Shown one piece after another: positions 52,366 through 62,800 of a stretch of DNA of 64,000 nt. The position numbers and the translations under genes were made by a program. Below the pieces are notes generated by a model, which was not told where the DNA came from, did no database searches, and was given only the letters and a program-made list of their open reading frames with translations. Each line of letters starts with the position of its first letter. Positions within the stretch are counted from its first letter, which is position 1. Origin of the DNA: Bog-159 sp963843255 (GTDB lineage Bacteria; Acidobacteriota; Terriglobia; Bryobacterales; Bryobacteraceae); contig CAWJJQ010000002.1 of assembly GCA_963843255.1 (NCBI GenBank), positions 372,001-436,000 on the forward strand, given 5' to 3'.

Positions 52366-54151
52366 GTGCGCGTCTTATTCACAATCGCCCTGGCGGCTTC
52401 GACGCTGGCTGTGGCACAGCCGGGCGGGGACGCCAAGTTTGAATCGCTCCTGGCCGAAGCCCGTGAGGCACAGGCCAGGAACGACTTTCGCAGCGCTGCG
52501 GCCAGCTATCGTCAGGCCGTGGCGATCCGCCCGGATATCGCCGAGCTCCAGAGCAATCTCGGGCTGATGCAGCACCAGTCCGGCGGCTACCCCCAGGCGG
52601 CGGAATCGTTCCGCGCGGCATTACATTTGAACCCGGCGCTGTTCGTTCCCAACCTGTTTCTGGGTCTCGATCTTTTGCAACTAAACCGTGCGCACGGAGG
52701 CGGCTCCGTACTTGCTGGCAGCCGAGAAACTCAAGCCGGACGATCCGCAGCCGGCGTTGGCTTTGGGGCGTACGTTCCATGCGCTGTGGGAGCCCGAGAA
52801 GTCCGAAAGATGGTATCGGCGGGCACTCGTGCTGGCTCCCCGCAATGGCGAGGCGTGGTACGGCCTGGGGCTCGCGTATTTTGGTTTGGCGGAAACGGCC
52901 GGAGCGAAGCTGACAAGTTCCTTTCGCGAGTCCGTGTACGTTGCCGAGCTCACCGCCAGCGCGCGTGCGGAGGAGGGCAGTCTGACCGAAGCGATCCATG
53001 CCTACCGCGCCTTGCTGGCGTTGAAAGCGGCTCCGCCCCAATGTTCGCATACCTCCTACGGTTTCGTCTTGATCAGTCACGGCGACCCGGCGGAGGCCGA
53101 ACAGGAATTCCGGCGCGACCTGGAGTCGTGTCCCGCCGCGCGCATCGGAATGGCTCGCCTGCTGTTCGAGAGCGGCGCACAAGAAAAGGCCCTGGAGATG
53201 CTGACCGATCTCGCGAACTCGGACCGGGAGGGATTCGATTCGTGGTTGCCCCGGTTCTGGGAAGGCCTCGATACGCAACAACTCGAGACGCGTCTGGCGC
53301 AACTGCGGCAGTCTACCGGCGTCATGGCCGTCGCCGTGTCGGCCCGTTTGCGCGAGGGTGTCCGTTACGCCCCGCTGCTCGAACCGGAACGCCCCATCCC
53401 GGAATCCGGCAACGTCGAAGACCTGCGGAGGTTCGCGAGCAATGCATTTTTCTCGGGGCGCTTCCGGACCGCCGCTCTGGCGAGCGATCGCCTTCGGCGG
53501 AAGTATCCGGACGATCCGGCAGGCTGGTACTGGGCGGTGCGGGCCAACCAGAAGCTGGGGGTAGCTGCGCTGGCGCGCGCCGGTGAGGTGGAACCGGATT
53601 CTCCGAGAATCCATGCTTTGCTCGGCGATGCCTACCAGCGCCGGAAGAGGTTTGACGAAGCACGGGAAGAGTATTCAAAAGTGCTGGCGATCTCGCCGGA
53701 TAGCGTGGCCGGTCTGGCGGGGTTGGCCAAAGCCGATTATGCCGACGGCAGGCTGGAAGAGGCTCAGAACACCGCACAGAAGGCGCTCGCTCGAAGCCCG
53801 GCGGATAGCGAGATCAACCTCCTGATGGGGGAGATCCTTGTGGCGCGGCGCGAGTACGCTGACGCGGAGCCTTATCTCGAACACAGCCTGCACGCGCGTC
53901 CGGACCTCCTGCCTCAGGCACATGCCCTGCTGGGCCAGGTGTGTGCGAGAACCGGCCGGCCGAAGGAAGCGATAAAGGAACTGACGCAAGGCCTCGCCAG
54001 CGACCAGGATGGCAGCGTGCACTACCAGCTTGCCCGCCTCTATCAGGAAGCCGGCGACGCGGGCGCGGCGGCCTTGGCGTTCGAAAAGTCGAAACAGATT
54101 CGCGCCAGATACGACGCTCTGGCCCAGTTGATGCCCGACTCAGTACGCTGA
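52366..54151 (+). pseudogene. Exported TPR protein, apparent single frameshift
   Basis: A GTG at 52366 directly follows the receptor stop. The first frame gives a signal peptide (about 1-18) and TPRs to GLDLLQLNR (near 52690). One base must be skipped at about 52692-52694, after which TEAAPYLLAAEKLKPDDPQP and further TPRs run to 54151. Rejoined length is about 594 aa. The repeat phase is continuous across the shift, so the gene is probably whole or only recently broken. The position between a receptor and a transporter argues for a role in sugar capture. Confidence 0.82.
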
Positions 54152-54175
54152 GCCATCGACTTATCCGCAAACTAT

Positions 54176-55525
54176 ATGCAGACCATATCGAATCTCACAC
54201 GCCTGAGCTATGCTGCGACGGATACCGCGGGACAGCTCGTATTTGCGGTGATCTCAACTTACCTGCTGTACTTCTACACCGACGTCTACGGAATTCCGGT
54301 GGGAATTGCCGGCACGATCCTCCTGGTGGCCCGCTGCATCGACGGAGTTGATGCGCCGGTCTGGGGGATGATTCTGGATAAGACTCGCAGCAGGTGGGGC
54401 AGGTACCGCCCGTGGTTTCTCTGGCTGTGTGGGCCGTACGCAGTCTTCGGGGTGCTGACTTTCCTGACACCGGACCTGAGTACTCACGCCAAGGTTTGGT
54501 ATTCGGCTGCCACGTATATCGTCTGCGGTATCCTTTATACCGGAATCAACACACCAGTCACCGCAATTCTGTCCGCGCTCACGCCGGACCCGAACCAGCG
54601 CGTGATGCTGACAACGTACCGGATGATCGGCTCCAAGGTCGGCGTGTTGATCGTTAATGCCACGGCGCTTCCCCTCATCGCCCTGCTCGGCCACGGCAAC
54701 GACAAACGCGGATTCATGCTGACGATGCCTATTTTCGCGGCAGGGGCGGCAATATTGTTCCTGCTGGCGTTTCGCAACCTCGAGGAGGTCGTCGAGGCGC
54801 CCCGGGATCCGGAGCGGACCCTGAGTTCGTTTGGCGCGATCGCGGGCAACTGGCCGTGGATGATCATAGCCTCGAGCACGCTTCTCTTCTGGATCGCTTA
54901 CGTCTCCAGAGTGTCCGCGGTGATTTACTACTTCACCTATAAGCTTGGGCGCAAGGATCTGGTTCCGCTGGTCAACAGCCTGGATATTGTCTCGCTCAGC
55001 GCCGTGGTCTTCCTGCCCTGGCTCTGCCGTTACACGTCGAAGCGGAACCTGTGGGCCTTGGGACTGGCTGGATCGATCATCGGTCAGTTGCTGATGTATT
55101 TCGCGGAGCCGTCGGTGCCGGCGGTGTTGGCGGGCTGGATTTTTGCCGCGATTGCCGGCGGAGTCGCCATGACGTTGCCGTTCTCGATCCTCTCGGACAG
55201 CGTCGACTACGGCGAGTGGAAGACCGGGATTCGCTCGGCGGGGCTCTTGACTGCAATCGGCGCCGCGCTCTGCTTCAAGGCGGGCAGCGGCATCGGCGGT
55301 GCGCTTCCGGCATGGACCATGGCCGCTCACGGCTACGTTCCGAACGCCCGCCAGACCGCATCGTCGCTGGCCGGCATTGAGATCGGATTCATCTGGCTGC
55401 CCGCGGCCTTCTTCGCGCTCAGCCTGCTGCCAACCCTCTTCTATTCCCGGTACGAGGCCATGGAGCCGCGCATCCGTCAGGAGTTGGACCAGCGCCGCGC
55501 CGTCGCGGCGATCGATAGGGCATAA
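54176..55525 (+). CDS. GPH family (MelB/XylP-like) glycoside:cation symporter
   Basis: A 449-aa major-facilitator protein with about 12 helices. GPH signatures: the N-terminal TDTAGQLVFAVISTYLLYFY, DAPVWGMILDKTRSRWGRYR and the conserved loop ILSDSVDYGEWKTGIRSAG. Such carriers import di- and oligosaccharides or pentosides with Na+ or H+. The next gene is a GH31 enzyme 1 nt away. The same pairing, GPH transporter XylP and GH31 alpha-xylosidase XylQ, handles isoprimeverose in Lactobacillus pentosus, which makes that substrate attractive here. That is inference by analogy. Confidence 0.9.
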   Translation: MQTISNLTRLSYAATDTAGQLVFAVISTYLLYFYTDVYGIPVGIAGTILLVARCIDGVDAPVWGMILDKTRSRWGRYRPWFLWLCGPYAVFGVLTFLTPDLSTHAKVWYSAATYIVCGILYTGINTPVTAILSALTPDPNQRVMLTTYRMIGSKVGVLIVNATALPLIALLGHGNDKRGFMLTMPIFAAGAAILFLLAFRNLEEVVEAPRDPERTLSSFGAIAGNWPWMIIASSTLLFWIAYVSRVSAVIYYFTYKLGRKDLVPLVNSLDIVSLSAVVFLPWLCRYTSKRNLWALGLAGSIIGQLLMYFAEPSVPAVLAGWIFAAIAGGVAMTLPFSILSDSVDYGEWKTGIRSAGLLTAIGAALCFKAGSGIGGALPAWTMAAHGYVPNARQTASSLAGIEIGFIWLPAAFFALSLLPTLFYSRYEAMEPRIRQELDQRRAVAAIDRA

Positions 55526-55526
55526 T

Positions 55527-57998
55527 ATGTATCAACTCGAAAGCAATTGCGAATCTCTCGTCCTGACTTCCGAAACATCGCGCCTGCGGATCGGTTTCGT
55601 CGGCGAGTCCATCGTGCGGGTGACGATGACAGGGAAGCAGCCGTTCCAGGACCGCGCCAGTCTCTCGGTGGTGGCGAACTCCTGGTGTCAGAATTACCGG
55701 ACGGAGGAAGACGCAACCGAGATTCGAGTCGCGACGGCGTCGGTAGCCGTAAGCGTCAACAAAAAGACCGGCGCCATCGCCTACTTCGACCCCGAGGGCC
55801 GGCTGCTGCTGTGCGAGCCCGAACGCGGAGGCAAATGGCTGACACCGATAGAAGTATACAGGAACCGCTTCAGCAACTCCGCGACCACGTCCACGGGCGG
55901 GATTGACGGTGTCCGCGTTTCGGCCGCGGAATCGGAGCCCATCCTGGATCGGCATGCTTTCCAGGCGAAGCTGGAATTCGTTTTCGCCGAGGACGAAGCG
56001 CTTTTCGGCTTGGGGTCCCACGAGGAAGGATACGGCAACCTGCGTGGCAAATCGAGAGAGCTATACCAGCACAACCTGAAAGCGGTTATTCCCTATTTCG
56101 TCTCCACCAGGGGATACGGGATGCTGTTCGACTGTTACTCCCTGATGACTTTTCACGACGACGCTCTCGGGTCTTACATATGGGCGGACGTCGTTGACGA
56201 GCTCGACTATTATTTCATCCGCGGCGAGCAATTTGACGACGTTACCAGGGGGTATCACGCACTTACCGGCCGGGTCCCAATCCCGCCGAAATGGTACTTC
56301 GGTTACACGCAATCCAAAGAGCGCTATGTCAATGCCAAAGAACTCGTGGATATCGTCTGCGAATACCGTCGGCGCGGCATCCCACTGGATCTGATCGTGC
56401 TGGACTGGAAGCACTGGCCCGATGGCGGAGGCTGGGGACAGAAATCGTTCGATCGTGTGCGGTTTCCCGATCCTCAGGAATTGACCGCCACCCTGCACGG
56501 GATGGGCGCGAAGCTGATGGTGTCGGTTTGGCCGGCAATGACCGGCGACAGTCCGAACCGGAAGGAACTGCTCGAGCGCGGCATGCTGCTGGGAAATCAA
56601 TCGACTTACGATGCCTTTCAGGAGGAAGCGCGGCGGTGCTACTGGGAGCAGGCCAACCGCGGACTGTTCTCGAACCGGATTGACGCGTGGTGGTGCGATT
56701 GCACCGAGCCGTTCGAATCGGACTGGCGCGGCGCGGTCAAGCCCGAACCGCATGACCGTCTGCCGCTCAACACCGGGGAAGCGAAGCGATACCTCGATCC
56801 GGGCTACATCAGCGCATTCTCGCTGCTGCATTCCCAGGGAATGTATGAGGGCCAGCGCAGCGCCACCACCGCCAAGCGTATGGTTAATGTCACCCGGTCA
56901 TCTTATGCCGGCCAGCATCGCTATGGGACAACCACCTGGTCCGGCGACATTAGCGCCACCTGGGAGACGCTGCGGCGCTCTATTCCCGAGGGGTTGAACT
57001 TCTGCGCGGCCGGGGAGCCTTACTGGAATTTGGATATCGGCGGCTTCTTCATCAAGAACGATCCAGCATATTGGTTCTGGCGCGGCGACTATGACGGCGG
57101 ATGCCGCGGATTGACCGATGGCTCGACTGGGGAGCCCGATCCCAACGACACCGGCTGCACCGACCTGGGCTACTGGGAACTCTACACGCGCTGGCTGCAG
57201 TATGCGGTCTTTCTGCCGATGTTTCGTTCGCATGGAACGGACGCGCCACGGGAAGCCTGGCGATTTGGCGAGCCGGGCACTCCGTTCTACGATGCGATTG
57301 TCCAGTACATCCGGCTCCGCTATCGATTGTTGCCGTACATCTACTCCGTCGCGGCGCAAGTGAACCTGAACAGTTGGTCGATCGTACGGGCGATTGCACT
57401 CGATTTCCCGGGCGATCTCCGGACCCACGATCTTACCGATCAGTTCCTGTTCGGCCCCGGCATGATGGCCTGCCCGGTCACGAAGCCCATGTACTATGAT
57501 CGGCATTCCGAGCCGATCACCGGAGCGGAGAAGAGTAGGCCGGTATACCTGCCCTCGGGGACCGGATGGTATGACTTCTGGGCCGAGACCTGGTTTCCCG
57601 GAGGAAGAACAGTTGAGTCGCTCGCGCCGCTGGAAGTGATTCCGGTGTTCGTTCGGGCCGGCGCAATTGTGCCCATGTCGCCGGTCATGCAGTACGCGGA
57701 TGAGGTGCGCGATGCTCCTTATGAAATCCGGGTGTACCGCGGCGCGGACGGCGTTTTCCCGCTGTACGAGGATGAGGGAGACAACTACAACTACGAGTCT
57801 GGGCGATTCTCCATCGTGATGCTGCGCTGGAGCGAACTCAACGGCGAACTGAGCATTGCTGCCCGGGCCGGCGATTTTGACGGGATGGTGACGTCGCGCC
57901 AATTGAACGTCGTGTTCATTTCCGAAAGCGGCCGGAAGTCGTGCAGCGTGATTTATAACGGAGAGGAAATACGGGTGCGTCCAGCCGACTTAGACTAG
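55527..57998 (+). CDS. GH31 family glycoside hydrolase, probable alpha-xylosidase
   Basis: The 823-aa protein starts at the ATG at 55527, 1 nt after the transporter stop; a longer open frame overlaps that gene. Domains: N-terminal beta-sandwich (about 1-250), (beta/alpha)8 barrel (about 250-610) and C-terminal beta domains. IVLDWKHWPDGGGWGQKSFD is the substrate-binding strand, nucleophile Asp391 is in WWCDCTEP and acid/base Asp474 in WSGDISATWE. RWLQYAVFLPMFRSHGTDAP then REAWRFGEPG is typical of alpha-xylosidase-like members. No signal peptide is seen, so it should act in the cytoplasm on sugars brought in by the adjacent transporter. Confidence 0.92.
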   Translation: MYQLESNCESLVLTSETSRLRIGFVGESIVRVTMTGKQPFQDRASLSVVANSWCQNYRTEEDATEIRVATASVAVSVNKKTGAIAYFDPEGRLLLCEPERGGKWLTPIEVYRNRFSNSATTSTGGIDGVRVSAAESEPILDRHAFQAKLEFVFAEDEALFGLGSHEEGYGNLRGKSRELYQHNLKAVIPYFVSTRGYGMLFDCYSLMTFHDDALGSYIWADVVDELDYYFIRGEQFDDVTRGYHALTGRVPIPPKWYFGYTQSKERYVNAKELVDIVCEYRRRGIPLDLIVLDWKHWPDGGGWGQKSFDRVRFPDPQELTATLHGMGAKLMVSVWPAMTGDSPNRKELLERGMLLGNQSTYDAFQEEARRCYWEQANRGLFSNRIDAWWCDCTEPFESDWRGAVKPEPHDRLPLNTGEAKRYLDPGYISAFSLLHSQGMYEGQRSATTAKRMVNVTRSSYAGQHRYGTTTWSGDISATWETLRRSIPEGLNFCAAGEPYWNLDIGGFFIKNDPAYWFWRGDYDGGCRGLTDGSTGEPDPNDTGCTDLGYWELYTRWLQYAVFLPMFRSHGTDAPREAWRFGEPGTPFYDAIVQYIRLRYRLLPYIYSVAAQVNLNSWSIVRAIALDFPGDLRTHDLTDQFLFGPGMMACPVTKPMYYDRHSEPITGAEKSRPVYLPSGTGWYDFWAETWFPGGRTVESLAPLEVIPVFVRAGAIVPMSPVMQYADEVRDAPYEIRVYRGADGVFPLYEDEGDNYNYESGRFSIVMLRWSELNGELSIAARAGDFDGMVTSRQLNVVFISESGRKSCSVIYNGEEIRVRPADLD

Positions 57999-58356
57999 GA
58001 CTTGTAACCGGCCGATTTTGCCGAGGGCGGGATCGTGCGAATGCGTTTTACTGAGATATCAATGCGAGGCCGGCTACGATTGGCCGCGCTGGCCTGCGCG
58101 CCTCCACCCGCCCATCATCTTTTAGGAACCGGAGCCCGACCTTGCTTTCTATTACCCATATCCATGGCCGCGGAACACTGACCGCTACGGTCCTGCGAAT
58201 GCACTGGAACTCGTCCATCAACCGGGGCCGGGGTATCTCGACTACGGCCGGACTCGTTTACTATTGGCATCGCGCTGGAGAGGACAAATCGAAGGCCCAA
58301 GTTGTTTGGTGCCGCGGCACGAGACTTTGGTCCGACTTGACGGCTCGGCGGGTTAG
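57999..58356. other. Intergenic region after GH31
   Basis: About 360 nt. A 72-codon frame at 58142-58360 has no recognisable features and atypical composition, so I do not call it. No repeats or RNA genes were recognised. Confidence 0.5.
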
Positions 58357-59443
58357 TTAGTCCGGTCCAGGTCGATCCGTTCGCCGAATTTCGAAGAAAA
58401 GATCATTTTCCAGAGCCTCGGGAACGGAAGGCGTATCCGGGAATCAACGAACACAGAAGACTGGCAGGAGGCCCAGCGGAAATTGCGGGATCGCCTCCAG
58501 GCCAGGGACGACAAGATCCTCGATATCGTCCGGAAAGGAGAACAACTGCAATTCGCGGATTGGCTGGATTTTTTCCTGGAGAACTATTCCAGGCCGCCGA
58601 TACGCGCGGAAAAGACTCACGCAGCGAACGAGCGTGCCGGCCGACACCTTAAACAGGCGTTCGGCCAACGATCGCTTCACGAGCTCACCGCAGATGACAT
58701 CGAGCACTACCTTCGACGGCGGCTTCAGGCTCGGGTTCAGATCAAGACCACCGCGGGCACCATTTCAAAAGACCGGCTTAAGCCGGCGACAGTCCACCAG
58801 GAACTGCGAGTCCTTCGCCGTATGCTGAACGTCGCAGTTCGCAAGAGGCTGCTTCCAGCAAACCCATGTTCCGGGGTGGAGTTTCCGGTGAAGCTGAGGG
58901 GGCTATTTCGGCCTCACTACATGACGTGGTCCGAGCAGCAACGGATCGAGTTTCAGGCGCCCGAATATTTGCGCAACGTCATTCGGATTATCACCGAGGC
59001 TGGGCTTCGGGTGTATAAGGAGCTGATGCCAATGAAGAAGGAACAGGTTGATCTACGGAATCGCCGAGGTGCCGTTGACGGATCTGGCGCGCGAAGCGTT
59101 TCGCGAGCAGATCCGCATCTCAGGACCTGGGCGATGGTTGTTTCCTAGCGACGAGAATCCAACCGGCCATCAGAAAAACCTGAGGACGGCCTGGCGTCTG
59201 ACTTTGGGCCGTGCCAAGGTGCCCTACTTTCGCATCTACGATCTGCGGTCCACCTACGCGACCCGCTTAAGCGCGGGTGGTGTGGCCGACGAGTGGGTCA
59301 CGCAACTGCTGCGGCAGGGCGATGCGAAAGTGTTTAAGAAGTACTCCTAGATGAAACTGCAGATGAAACGGGAGGCGTTGCAGAAGCTGAACCGGAAAGC
59401 CAATGAGGACCGGCCGGGTTTTGACACGGAGCGGATGAACTGA
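58357..59443 (+). pseudogene. Tyrosine recombinase (phage-type integrase), degraded
   Basis: No ATG start is visible; the frame is open from 58357 and becomes integrase-like at RRIRESTNTEDWQEAQRKLR. The core-binding domain (AERAGRHL-like region to RVLRRMLNVAVRKRLLPANP) and catalytic box I (ITEAGLRVYKEL, Arg) follow. Near 59051 the frame breaks after EQVDL and resumes out of frame at GIAEVPLTDLAREAF, apparently lacking about 12-15 residues. Box II is YDLRSTYATRLSAGG and the Tyr nucleophile is in FKKYS. Then a TAG (59348-59350) interrupts a continuation MKLQMKREALQKLNRKANE that ends at 59443, probably a Gln codon changed to stop. It lies 112 nt before tRNA-Val, a typical integration target. Confidence 0.85.
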
Positions 59444-59531
59444 TGGGGTTTGGTCACGGTTTTGCCACGGTCGGGTCGATTTTGGCCCAATTTGGGCAGC
59501 CGGGGCACTTTCGCAAATTCAGGAAGTGGTT

Positions 59532-59537
59532 TAAAAT
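59532..59537 (+). promoter_or_regulatory. Possible -10 element for tRNA-Val
   Basis: TAAAAT at 59532-59537 lies 18 nt before the mature tRNA 5' end. No good -35 element is evident. Confidence 0.3.
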
Positions 59538-59555
59538 CAAGAGAGGTTCCAGTTT

Positions 59556-59632
59556 GGGCGCGTAGCTCAGTTGGTTAGAGCGCCTGCTTCACACGCAGGA
59601 GGTCACAGGTTCGAGTCCTGTCGCGCCCACCA
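59556..59632 (+). tRNA. tRNA-Val (anticodon CAC)
   Basis: A 77-nt cloverleaf can be folded by eye. The acceptor stem GGGCGCG pairs with CGCGCCC. The D-arm is GCTC...GAGC, the anticodon stem CCTGC/GCAGG encloses loop TTCACAC with anticodon CAC, and the T-arm is ACAGG TTCGAGT CCTGT. The discriminator is A and the 3' CCA is encoded. It decodes GUG. Confidence 0.97.
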
Positions 59633-59634
59633 TT

Positions 59635-59749
59635 GACGGGCCCTACGCCATTCATGCGAAAGCCGTAGCCTCTAAGCCATTAATGGGGCAGGCCCCGCCG
59701 CTGGCTCTACGCAATTAATGCCGCTGACGGGCTCTATGCCATGAATTGA
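59635..59749. repeat. Four degenerate direct repeats downstream of tRNA-Val
   Basis: Copies of a unit close to GGCTCTACGCCATTAATGC occur at about 59635-59657, 59662-59686, 59701-59722 and 59726-59749. Spacing is irregular and similarity imperfect, so this is not a CRISPR array. Function unknown; they could be remnants of an integration site or a small regulatory element. Confidence 0.5.
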
Positions 59750-59857
59750 GGCAAGCCTCGGTCTGGCCGCCTTCTGAACCTTCTATAAGATTCATTTGAA
59801 CTCCGCGGTAAGGGATTTTTCCCGGCGCATCCGTTTCGGCTAACCGATAAGTCGATT

Positions 59858-62800
59858 ATGGTGGGAAAGACACGCGGATCCCGCGGGCGGTTCGGCCTGC
59901 TGGCTGCTCTCACGCTATTCCACCTACCGCTAGCGGCTCAACCCGGGCCGGAGGGGAGCCGAATTACCGGAACGATTGACGATCTCCGGACGGTACGGCG
60001 CCGGCTCGATGTTCACCCGCTGGCGCGCCGGGAATACGACGAAGGCGAAGCCCCGCCTGACATCCGTATGGAGCGCATGGTATTGGTGCTCAAGCCCGGC
60101 GTGGAACAGCAAAAGGAGTTGAATCGACTGGCCGCCGCCCAGCAGAACCCGCACTCGCTCGAGTACCACCGCTGGCTCAGTCCCGAAACGTTCGGCAGAC
60201 GCTTCGGGGTCTCCGATTCGGATCTCGCACAGATCGTGGGCTGGCTGAAGGCACATGGCTTTGCGGTGGAACCGGTGGCCCCGGCGCGCCGCGTCATCGT
60301 TTTTAGCGGATCCACGGGCCAAGTGTCCGCGCTATTTCATACCCCGATCCACTACTACAACGTGCAGGGCAGGAGGCACTATGCCAATGCCGCGTGCCCT
60401 GAATTACCCCAGGCCTTAGAGCAGGTAGTGGGTGGAATTTTATCGCTGAATGACTTCCGCGCCCGGCCATTGCATCATCCCGCGGCACGCATCGCGCACA
60501 AGGCGAGTGCGCCGCTGTTTGCAGACGACGCCGGCAACCATTACCTGGCGCCAGTGGATTTCTCCGCGATTTACGACACGGGTCCGCTCTATGCCAACTC
60601 CGTCGACGGCACCGGGCAGTCAATCGCCATCGTGGGACGGACGAATATCTCCCTTCCAGATGTAGAGACCTTCCGCAGCACGTCCGGACTGCGGGCCAAC
60701 GATCCGGTTATCGTGGTGAACGGAGTCGATCCAGGGATCGTCTCCGAGGACGAAGAGACCGAAGCCGTGCTGGACGTGGAGTGGTCGGGAGCAACGGCCC
60801 CCGGGGCGTCCGTTCTACTAGTGGTCTCGGCGTCGACTAATGCTTCCGACGGTGTGGCGCTCTCCGCGCAGTACATCGTCGATCAGAACCTGGCGGGCAT
60901 TGTGAGCCTGAGCTTTGGAAGCTGCGAACAAAACCTGGGAACGGCCGCTAACCAGTTCTGGGACGGGCTCTGGCAGCAGGCAGCCCTGCAAGGCATGACG
61001 GTGCTGGTCGCTTCGGGCGATGGCGGGGTGGCCGGGTGCGACCCGGACTCGGCAGCGGCGGCCGTCAACCCGCCGGGTGTGAATGGCTTATGTTCATCGA
61101 CGGCCAGCACCTGCGTTGGAGGCACGGAATTCAGCGACGGAGCGACTCAGGGCACTTACTGGACGGCGGCCGGACTCGCTACCGGCTACATACCCGAAAC
61201 CGCCTGGAACGAAAGCGCGAGTGTGGGCGGTACCGATCTTTGGGCCACGGGCGGCGGTCCCAGCACGATTTACGCGAAGCCCGACTGGCAGAGCGGACCG
61301 GGGGTACCCTCCGATGGTTGGCGAGATGTGCCGGACGTGGCGCTAAGCGCCGCCAGCCACGATGGCTACCTGACGTACATGAACGGTTCGTTGTGGGCAG
61401 TGGCGGGGACCTCGGCCGCCGCTCCCAGTTTCGCCGGTCTGATGGCTCTGGCTGCCCAGCAGACGGGATCACGGCTCGGGAATGTGAATTCGAACCTGTA
61501 TGGGCTGGCCTCAGGCCATACCGGCGGGGCGATCTTCCACGACGTCACCGCGGGAGACAATAGTGTTCCGGGTCTTACCGGATACAGCGCCGGCCCTGGG
61601 TATGACCTTGCCACCGGCCTGGGCTCGGTGGACGCGGCACAATTGGTCGCCCATTGGAACGATGCGGCAGCCGGCGGATCTTTCGATTTGAGTGGATCTC
61701 CACCGGTCGTCTCACTGGTCCAGGGGACTACCACGGCGGTAGCTCTGGACGTGGTTCCGAGCGGCGGATTCAACGCGGACGTGAGGCTCTCAGCCAGCGG
61801 CTTGTCGTCCGGGCTGACGGCGAGTTTCTCGCCGCTAGTGGTTCCGGCGGGATCGGGTGCAAGTACGCTCACGTTGACGGCTGATCCGGGGGCGGCGCCG
61901 GGCACCGGTAATGTAACGATTGCGGCCACGGGCGGCGGCGCCGTCCGCTACCTGCCGGTGGCTGTGACCGTGGTGGCCGCGTGCACTTATAGCATCAGTC
62001 CCACTAGTGCATCCACGGATGCCAAAGCTGGCTCCAATGCCGTCAACGTGACCGCTAGCAATGTGACGACTACGGCAACCTGCCCCTGGACGGCGGTCAG
62101 CAACAGCTACTGGCTTGCGGTTACCAGCGCCGCTTCGGGGGTTGGAAATCAGACTGTGACTTACTCGGTGGCGGCAAACACCGTGGGCACTACACGGACG
62201 GGTATTATTACCGTCGCCGGGATGGCGTTTACGGTGACCCAGACCCCACCACCACCGGGCTTCGCACTCACTGCAGCTCCTTCCGCATTGAGTGTGGCGG
62301 CGGGATCGTCGGTCACGGTCGGCATTGGTGTGGTCCCCACGTATGGTTTTCAGGGCAATGTGGCATTAACAGTGTCCGGACTGCCCGCCGGCGTCGGGGC
62401 AACCTTTCTTCCCGGAGTAGCCGCAGCCGGCAGCAGGGCCTCGCTGGAACTCACCGCGAGTGCCTGGGCTGCCACGACATCCGGCGGCATCACGGTCACC
62501 GGAACCAACGGAAACCTGGCGGTGACGCTGCCGCTGAACGTCAGCGTGGCCGCCGTGCCCGGTTTCTCGCTCAACGCCAACCCATGGACAGTAGCCCTGA
62601 GCACCGGGTCTTCCGTAACCACAACCGTGAGCGCGGGGGCATACGGTAATTTCACGGGCAAAGTGATCCTCGCGGTGGTGGGGCTGCCGGCCGGGGTAAG
62701 TGCGGTATTCACTCCCACGGCGATCGCACCGGGCAGCACGGCCTCGCTGAAATTCACGGCGGCCGCTTCGGCACTTGCGTTTTCGGGCAATATCACGCTT

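Noticed and set aside
58142..58360. 72-codon rightward frame after GH31
   Set aside because: No ribosome-binding site, no recognisable features, unusual composition.
59635..59749. Possible CRISPR array
   Set aside because: Units are degenerate, spacers unequal and short, and no cas genes are nearby.
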